Source of the DNA: Listeria marthii FSL S4-120 | GTDB taxonomy: Bacteria > Bacillota > Bacilli > Lactobacillales > Listeriaceae | Length of the DNA: 10,458 nt | NCBI GenBank assembly: GCA_000183865.1 | Contig: CM001047.1 | Location: 2,006,564 to 2,017,021, forward strand | Direction of reading: 5' to 3' | Shown here: in pieces, positions 6,765 to 10,458 of the stretch | Position numbering within the stretch: position 1 is the first letter of the stretch | How the letters are laid out: each line of letters begins with the position of its first letter | Made by a program: the position numbers and the translations under genes | The notes under the pieces: model-generated | The model's database searches: none | What the model was told of the DNA's origin: nothing | Seen by the model: only the letters and a program-made list of their open reading frames with translations

Positions 6765-8462
6765 TTAATAAAATTGGTCAGGTAGTAAAGTTTCGCCGAG
6801 TTTGATATTATCACGGTAATCAATTGGAATATCAACCACGACCGGCCCTTCTGTTTCAAGCGCTTCTTTTAAAACGTCCGCAAGCTCTGCTGGATTTGTC
6901 ACGCGAAGCCCTTTTGCTCCGAAACTTTCTGCGAATTTAACGATATCGACATCACCAAAACGAACCGCCGCTTCTTTACCGTATTTCATTTTTTGTTGGA
7001 AAGCAACCATATCATAGCTACCGTCATTCCATACTAGGTGTACAAGTGGCGCACGTAAGCGGACAGCTGTTTCTAATTCCATCGCGGAAAATAAGAAGCC
7101 ACCGTCTCCAGAAATCGAAACAACTTTTTCACCGGGGTGTACGAGTGTAGCAGCAATTCCCCAAGGAAGCGCAACACCAAGCGTTTGCATACCATTACTG
7201 AAAAGCAGACGGCGTGGTTCATAGGAGCGGAAATGACGCGCCATCCAAATGTAGTGAGAACCAACATCGACGGTTACAGTGACATTATCATCAATCGCTG
7301 AACGAAGCGTTTGAATGACAGACAACGGATGCACACGGTTTGTTTCGTCACTTTCTGGCGGAACATCTCGTTCTTCTAATTGGGCGTGAAGCTCTTTTAA
7401 TGTTTCAAGTTCTTTTTCCGCTAATTCTAAACCGCTAAATTTTGCATTGACACGGTCTAAAGTAAGCGCGATGTTGCCGACTAATTCCGTCACTGGTTGG
7501 TAATAATGATCAATGTCAGCGCGAATATCATCTAGATGAACAATCGTTCTGTCGCCGGAAGCATTCCAAGCTTTCGGATCGTATTCAATTGGATCATAAC
7601 CAACCGTAATAACTAAATCGGCTTTATTGAGCAAAATATCGCCAGGTTGATTACGGAATAAGCCAACACGTCCAAAGAAATTATCTTCTAGGTCGCGCGA
7701 AATCACACCAGCTGCTTGGAAAGTTTCTACTACTGGAATGCTTGTTTTTTGGAGTAAACGACGAATCGCACCTGTTACTTCTGGGCTTGAAGCACGCATA
7801 CCTAATAACAATACTGGCAATTTCGCTTTTTTCAAACGGGCAACTAGTTTCGCAACTTGTTCTTTGGAAGCTGGGCCGTTTTCGGGTTTAGCAAGTGGGC
7901 GAATTGCCTTTACCGGCACGTTCGGTTCATTCACGATATCTTGTGGCAAACTGATAAAAGCGGCACCTTGATTTGGCTCAGCGGCTGAACGAAAGGCGTT
8001 GGTGATAGCTTCTGGGATACTTTCGGCGTGCACTACTTCTTCGCTATATTTAGTAATCGGACGGAACAACGCTGCATTGTCCATAGATTGATGGGTTCTT
8101 TTTAGACGGTCTTGTCGAGTTACATTTCCGGCAATTGCAACGACTGGATCACCTTCTGCTGTCGCGGTTACAAGACCCGTTGCAAGGTTGGATGCTCCCG
8201 GCCCACTAGTTACAAGCACAACGCCTGGTTTCCCTGTTAGACGACCGATAGCCGCAGCCATAAATGCAGCATTTTGTTCGTGTCGGCTGACGATTAATTC
8301 TGGTCCGCGTTCTTCCATCACATCAAAAACTTTATCGATTTTTGCTCCGGGAATCCCAAAAACGTGGGTAACCCCTTGATTAATTAAGCTGTCTACAACT
8401 AAGTCTGCACCTGATTTTCCTTTTGCAACTACTTTTTCTTGTTCTTTTTCAAGCTTTGCCAT
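6765..8462 (-). CDS. alsS: Catabolic acetolactate synthase
   Basis: This 565-residue thiamine-diphosphate enzyme condenses two pyruvate molecules to acetolactate with release of CO2, feeding acetoin formation and drawing off pyruvate at low pH. The N-terminal ThDP domain (about residues 16-180) has the activating Glu62 in the [11 protein letters not shown] motif, and a central domain lies at about 205-340. The C-terminal ThDP domain carries the [18 protein letters not shown] start of the cofactor/Mg motif, which ends at WNDGSYDM. Length and sequence fit the stand-alone catabolic AlsS group rather than IlvB with a regulatory subunit. The ATG at 8460-8462 is preferred over one 9 nt upstream, because the AAAGGA site is 8 nt from it but abuts the upstream ATG. 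No acetolactate decarboxylase gene is adjacent. It is a single-gene unit with its own promoter and terminator. Confidence 0.96.
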   Translation of the reverse strand: MAKLEKEQEKVVAKGKSGADLVVDSLINQGVTHVFGIPGAKIDKVFDVMEERGPELIVSRHEQNAAFMAAAIGRLTGKPGVVLVTSGPGASNLATGLVTATAEGDPVVAIAGNVTRQDRLKRTHQSMDNAALFRPITKYSEEVVHAESIPEAITNAFRSAAEPNQGAAFISLPQDIVNEPNVPVKAIRPLAKPENGPASKEQVAKLVARLKKAKLPVLLLGMRASSPEVTGAIRRLLQKTSIPVVETFQAAGVISRDLEDNFFGRVGLFRNQPGDILLNKADLVITVGYDPIEYDPKAWNASGDRTIVHLDDIRADIDHYYQPVTELVGNIALTLDRVNAKFSGLELAEKELETLKELHAQLEERDVPPESDETNRVHPLSVIQTLRSAIDDNVTVTVDVGSHYIWMARHFRSYEPRRLLFSNGMQTLGVALPWGIAATLVHPGEKVVSISGDGGFLFSAMELETAVRLRAPLVHLVWNDGSYDMVAFQQKMKYGKEAAVRFGDVDIVKFAESFGAKGLRVTNPAELADVLKEALETEGPVVVDIPIDYRDNIKLGETLLPDQFY

Positions 8463-8539
8463 TTCTATCATCCTTTTGTTATATAATTTATTTATATTTT
8501 AATAGTACAGATTATAATAAAATCTCATTTACAAGACTT

Positions 8540-8567
8540 ATTATACTACTCAAAAGAATTATTGCAA
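8540..8567 (-). promoter_or_regulatory. Probable alsS promoter
   Basis: On the minus strand TTGCAA (8562-8567) and a perfect TATAAT (8540-8545) are separated by 16 bp. Transcription would begin near 8533, giving a leader of about 70 nt. The leader is very AU-rich, and I see no riboswitch or attenuator-like hairpin in it. Confidence 0.7.
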
Positions 8568-8579
8568 GATTACTGACTC

Positions 8580-8614
8580 AAAAACTGTTATACAACTAAA
8601 TAAAAACTGTTATA
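8580..8614. repeat. Pair of 13-bp direct repeats upstream of the alsS promoter
   Basis: The 13-mer AAAAACTGTTATA occurs at 8580-8592 and 8602-8614, a period of 22 bp or about two helical turns. Both copies lie upstream of the alsS -35 box, on one face of the DNA. A shorter identical 10-mer, TGTTATATAA, is shared by the second copy (8608-8617) and the alsS leader (8477-8486). It is a candidate binding site for an activator or repressor of alsS. The region is AT-rich, so chance is possible. Confidence 0.45.
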
Positions 8615-8627
8615 TAAATATCGCAAA

Positions 8628-8678
8628 TAAAAAAACACACAGCATTCCTTCTCCCTAAGAAGTTCGCTGTGTGTTTTT
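8628..8678 (-). terminator. Rho-independent terminator after cspB
   Basis: A perfect 13-bp outer stem (8631-8643 with 8666-8678) encloses a short inner 5-bp CTTCT/AGAAG stem (8648-8652 with 8658-8662). On the minus transcript it is followed by a run of eight U. It begins 20 nt after the cspB stop codon. The flanking runs are nearly symmetric, so it could also stop plus-strand transcription. Confidence 0.92.
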
Positions 8679-8698
8679 ATTAGTTTAACGTGAACAGA

Positions 8699-8899
8699 TT
8701 AAAGTTTAGTAACTTTTTCCGCTTGTGGGCCACGTTGGCCTTCAACGATTTCAAATTCAACGCTTTGACCTTCGTCTAAAGTTTTGAATCCGTCACCTTC
8801 GATAGCGCTGAAGTGTACGAATACATCATCTCCGCCTTCTACTTCGATGAAACCGAAGCCTTTTTCACTGTTAAACCATTTTACTGTACCTGTTTGCAT
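8699..8899 (-). CDS. cspB: Cold-shock domain protein (CspB type)
   Basis: This 66-residue protein is a single cold-shock domain, an OB-fold that binds single-stranded RNA and DNA and acts as an RNA chaperone. Both nucleic-acid binding motifs are intact: RNP1 KGFGFIEV (residues 13-20) and RNP2 VFVHF (26-30), with Trp8 and Phe9 in KWFNSEKG. The length equals that of other bacterial Csp proteins. Among the Csp paralogues that I remember from Listeria, the [10 protein letters not shown] start and the QAEKVTKL end fit CspB best; the exact paralogue letter is from memory. The start has a GGAGG site with a rather long 10-nt spacing. It has its own promoter, a long leader and a terminator, so expression is probably controlled after transcription as in other cold-shock genes. 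Confidence 0.95.
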   Translation of the reverse strand: MQTGTVKWFNSEKGFGFIEVEGGDDVFVHFSAIEGDGFKTLDEGQSVEFEIVEGQRGPQAEKVTKL

Positions 8900-8994
8900 A
8901 TTTCACAAACCTCCAAAAATTTTCTTAATATGTTTCTTTTACTAACGAAAAAGATGTTAACAACAAGCTAAGCATTTTTTCAATTACAAAATTC

Positions 8995-9048
8995 ACATAT
9001 TAGTAAAGACACGCATCTATATCTATATCCATATCCTTACTAATATGT
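8995..9048 (-). promoter_or_regulatory. Large hairpin in the cspB 5' leader, with a hexamer repeat in its loop
   Basis: A perfect 12-bp inverted repeat (ACATATTAGTAA at 8995-9006, its complement at 9037-9048) extends to 14 bp on the transcript with one G-U and one G-C pair. The loop of about 26 nt holds a short tandem array of six-base units (9013-9036: GCATCT, ATATCT, ATATCC, ATATCC on the plus strand). It lies near the 5' end of the predicted cspB leader and is not followed by a U run, so it is not a terminator. A role in RNA stability or temperature sensing is an inference. Confidence 0.6.
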
Positions 9049-9072
9049 AAATGTACTTCCTTCAACACTTAT

Positions 9073-9101
9073 ATATTAACGCCATCGCACAAATAAATCA
9101 A
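9073..9101 (-). promoter_or_regulatory. Probable cspB promoter
   Basis: On the minus strand TTGATT (9096-9101) and TAATAT (9073-9078) are separated by 17 bp. A start near 9066 would give a leader of about 165 nt before the cspB ATG at 8899. Long leaders are usual for cold-shock genes. The rest of the gap up to the terminator at 9148 shows nothing else convincing. Confidence 0.6.
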
Positions 9102-9147
9102 GCGAAAAAGCTGTACGGTTACAAAATAGATTATTCAGTTTACTACC

Positions 9148-9188
9148 AAAAAAAACCTGCTATAAGCTAATTCTTATAACAGGGTTTT
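9148..9188 (-). terminator. Rho-independent terminator after the PAP2 phosphatase
   Basis: The left arm (9152-9166) pairs with the right arm (9173-9188) around a 6-nt loop; one bulged base and one G-U pair interrupt an otherwise complete stem. On the minus transcript a run of eight U follows. It starts 4 nt after the stop codon of the PAP2 gene and closes the dapF-PAP2 unit. Confidence 0.88.
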
Positions 9189-9192
9189 CTTA

Positions 9193-9888
9193 TTAATCAA
9201 TAATACTTTTATCTTTAATACGCCATTTCACGAGTAAGTTATGTAACGGTTTACGAACTAAGAAATAAACGCCTAAAGAGATTAGAACGGATGCCGTGCC
9301 TAGGAAGAATCCGCCAAGTACATCTGTCGGGAAATGCACACCAAGATAAACACGTGTATACATTACGAACAAGATGAAACCATAACCAATGATTCCGATA
9401 ACGATTTTTTGCCACATTTTCGGCACAGTGAAGATTAAGAACATTGCTGCAAGGCCGTAGAAAACAGCTGTAGCAGTCGCGTGTCCACTTGGGAAACTAT
9501 AGCCAGACTCACTTACTAACCAATTGATACTAGCAGGGCGCGTACGGCCAACCAAGCTTTTCAAAACAAGATTTAGGACAACGCCACAAACGAGCATCGT
9601 GCCACCGAACCAAAGTCCAACAACAAATTTACGTAAAAAGAATAAAATTAGGACGACTACAACAGTTAAAATAATCGTTGTTTCTGCGCTTCCTAGGTTA
9701 GTCACTAATTTGACGATAGACGTTTTATCCGGTTGAATTCCGCCGCGGATTTTTTCAATCCAGCTTAGATCAAAACGCGCTACCCAATTACTTTCTGTTG
9801 CGATTGCTGATGCGATGGTAATAAATAAAATAAGGCAAAATCCGCCAATAACGAATAACGGTGTTGCTTTTTTTCGATTTGTATTCAT
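9193..9888 (-). CDS. PAP2-family membrane phosphatase (lipid phosphatase-like)
   Basis: This 231-residue integral membrane protein has all three phosphatase motifs of the type 2 phosphatidic acid phosphatase family: K-x6-RP at Lys110-Pro118 (KSLVGRTRP), PSGH at 133-136, and R-x5-H-x3-D with Arg179, His185 and Asp189 (TRVYLGVHFPTD). The first residue of the third motif is Thr rather than the usual Ser. About six transmembrane segments are visible (near 11-30, 68-86, 90-108, 140-155, 160-178 and 188-210), placing the active site on the outer face. Likely substrates are undecaprenyl pyrophosphate or a phosphatidyl phosphate lipid, but the sequence does not decide between them. The AAGGAG site is well placed. 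It begins 13 nt after dapF, so the two are probably co-transcribed. Confidence 0.93.
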   Translation of the reverse strand: MNTNRKKATPLFVIGGFCLILFITIASAIATESNWVARFDLSWIEKIRGGIQPDKTSIVKLVTNLGSAETTIILTVVVVLILFFLRKFVVGLWFGGTMLVCGVVLNLVLKSLVGRTRPASINWLVSESGYSFPSGHATATAVFYGLAAMFLIFTVPKMWQKIVIGIIGYGFILFVMYTRVYLGVHFPTDVLGGFFLGTASVLISLGVYFLVRKPLHNLLVKWRIKDKSIID

Positions 9889-9901
9889 GGTTAACTCCTT
9901 T

Positions 9902-10458
9902 TCATTCAGTTGTTTTTAGAAATTCTTTTACTTCTTTAACGAGCGCTTGATACTTCGCTTGTTCTGATGTCGCTTCATTCGTAAGCTCGGTAACTATCTC
10001 ATTATCATAACGAACAGAACCATTGCTAACAAATGTGGCATTGCCGATTAGTTGTAATGAAATCTCGCCAGTTTCGTCTTTTTTCGCGGTTACTTGCACG
10101 CGGCCGCCATCATTATAAACGTTTAATGGTGTTTCGAAAGTATCATTATCCAACATTTTTTTAATTAAGCTACATGCCGACATCGCTGTCCCGCAAGCGT
10201 TCGTAAACCCAACACCGCGTTCAAAAGTCCGCACATAAATAGCATCATCGCGCAAACGTTTCACAAAGCTCACATTGACGCCGTCTGGGAAATACGGGTT
10301 TTCGCTATTTAAGTAACTCGCTAATTTTTCTTGTTTATCCGAATCTAACACCGCTTGATCCACAAAAGTAATCAAATGCGGATTTGGAACAGAAACGGCT
10401 GAAAAAGCTAGTTCTGCGTCAAGTTCAGGCACAACTTGATTAAATAATTTTTCCACGC
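9902..10458 (-). CDS. dapF: Diaminopimelate epimerase (partial, 5' end outside window)
   Basis: The frame is open to the right edge; 185 complete codons of the C-terminal part are visible. The GTG at 10454-10456 is an internal Val codon, not a start: there is no ribosome-binding site and the N-terminal half of the enzyme is missing. DapF interconverts LL- and meso-diaminopimelate for lysine and peptidoglycan synthesis, using two cysteines. The second catalytic Cys is visible in FERGVGFTNACGTAMSA (visible residue 88), preceded by the substrate-contacting PNPH (24-27) and ER (79-80) residues. The first Cys lies outside. The sequence after the Cys reads ACGTA instead of the common ACG-S/T-G. The C-terminal tail after the active-site region is long (about 95 residues), which fits what I remember of the Listeria protein. 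A PAP2 phosphatase gene follows after 13 nt. Confidence 0.95.
   Translation of the reverse strand, partial: VEKLFNQVVPELDAELAFSAVSVPNPHLITFVDQAVLDSDKQEKLASYLNSENPYFPDGVNVSFVKRLRDDAIYVRTFERGVGFTNACGTAMSACSLIKKMLDNDTFETPLNVYNDGGRVQVTAKKDETGEISLQLIGNATFVSNGSVRYDNEIVTELTNEATSEQAKYQALVKEVKEFLKTTE

Noticed and set aside
8477..8617. TTATATAACA-type elements around alsS as Rex or Fnr sites
   Set aside because: They lack the TTGTGA/TCACAA half-sites of Rex and the TGTGA/TCACA half-sites of Fnr/Crp; only the repeat itself can be supported.
8925..8975. 16-residue upstream open frame in the cspB leader
   Set aside because: It starts with ATG on the minus strand but has no Shine-Dalgarno sequence, and its product is unremarkable; this leader is AT-rich enough for such frames by chance.
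9013..9036. Hexamer repeats as a possible CRISPR or microsatellite locus
   Set aside because: There are only about four imperfect six-base units with no spacers, all inside a hairpin loop; they are better treated as part of the leader structure.
10454..10456. GTG as the start codon of the dapF reading frame
   Set aside because: The frame is still open at the window edge, no ribosome-binding site is possible there, and the N-terminal half of DapF with the first catalytic Cys would be missing.

Overview
This window looks like a chromosomal segment of a low-GC Firmicute, almost certainly Listeria. I judge this from recognisable protein sequences (catabolic acetolactate synthase, a 66-residue cold-shock protein, the C-terminal part of DapF) and from gene order, compared with what I remember of L. 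monocytogenes; no search was run, so the species is left open. Every gene I accept lies on the minus strand, so transcription runs from high to low coordinates.

From right to left: (1) 9193-10458 holds the end of dapF (lysine/peptidoglycan precursor synthesis), cut by the window edge, followed 13 nt later by a PAP2-family membrane phosphatase and a terminator. (2) 8699-9101 holds cspB with its own promoter, a leader of about 165 nt containing a strong hairpin, and a terminator. (3) 6728-8617 holds alsS as a single transcription unit, with a promoter, direct repeats upstream of it and a terminator. (4) 5604-6713 holds a single-gene aldo/keto reductase. Its promoter has a 19-bp spacer containing a MerR-type dyad, and a terminator follows. 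(5) 1-5589 is one long operon read from a near-consensus sigma-A promoter that overlaps a catabolite-responsive (cre) site. Its order is two GntR/UTRA regulators, PTS mannose-family IIB, IIC and IID, a two-SIS-domain protein, and a second SIS-domain protein that runs off the left edge.

The main point of interest is region 5. A mannose-type PTS followed by two different SIS-domain enzymes, each with an E-x-x-H-G motif, resembles the glucoselysine/fructoselysine (gfr) type of operon more than a plain mannose transporter. The likely job is uptake with phosphorylation of a glycated amine (Amadori-type compound), then deglycation to a hexose phosphate, repressed by CcpA on preferred sugars and controlled by the two regulators. 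A IIA protein is needed and is not in the window; it probably lies beyond the left edge.

Other points worth following are the MerR-type promoter of the reductase, which has no regulator nearby; the cspB leader, which can form alternative base pairing; and the short alsS-cspB junction, where I recall a sugar-uptake cluster in L. monocytogenes EGD-e. No mobile element, CRISPR array, tRNA or rRNA was seen.
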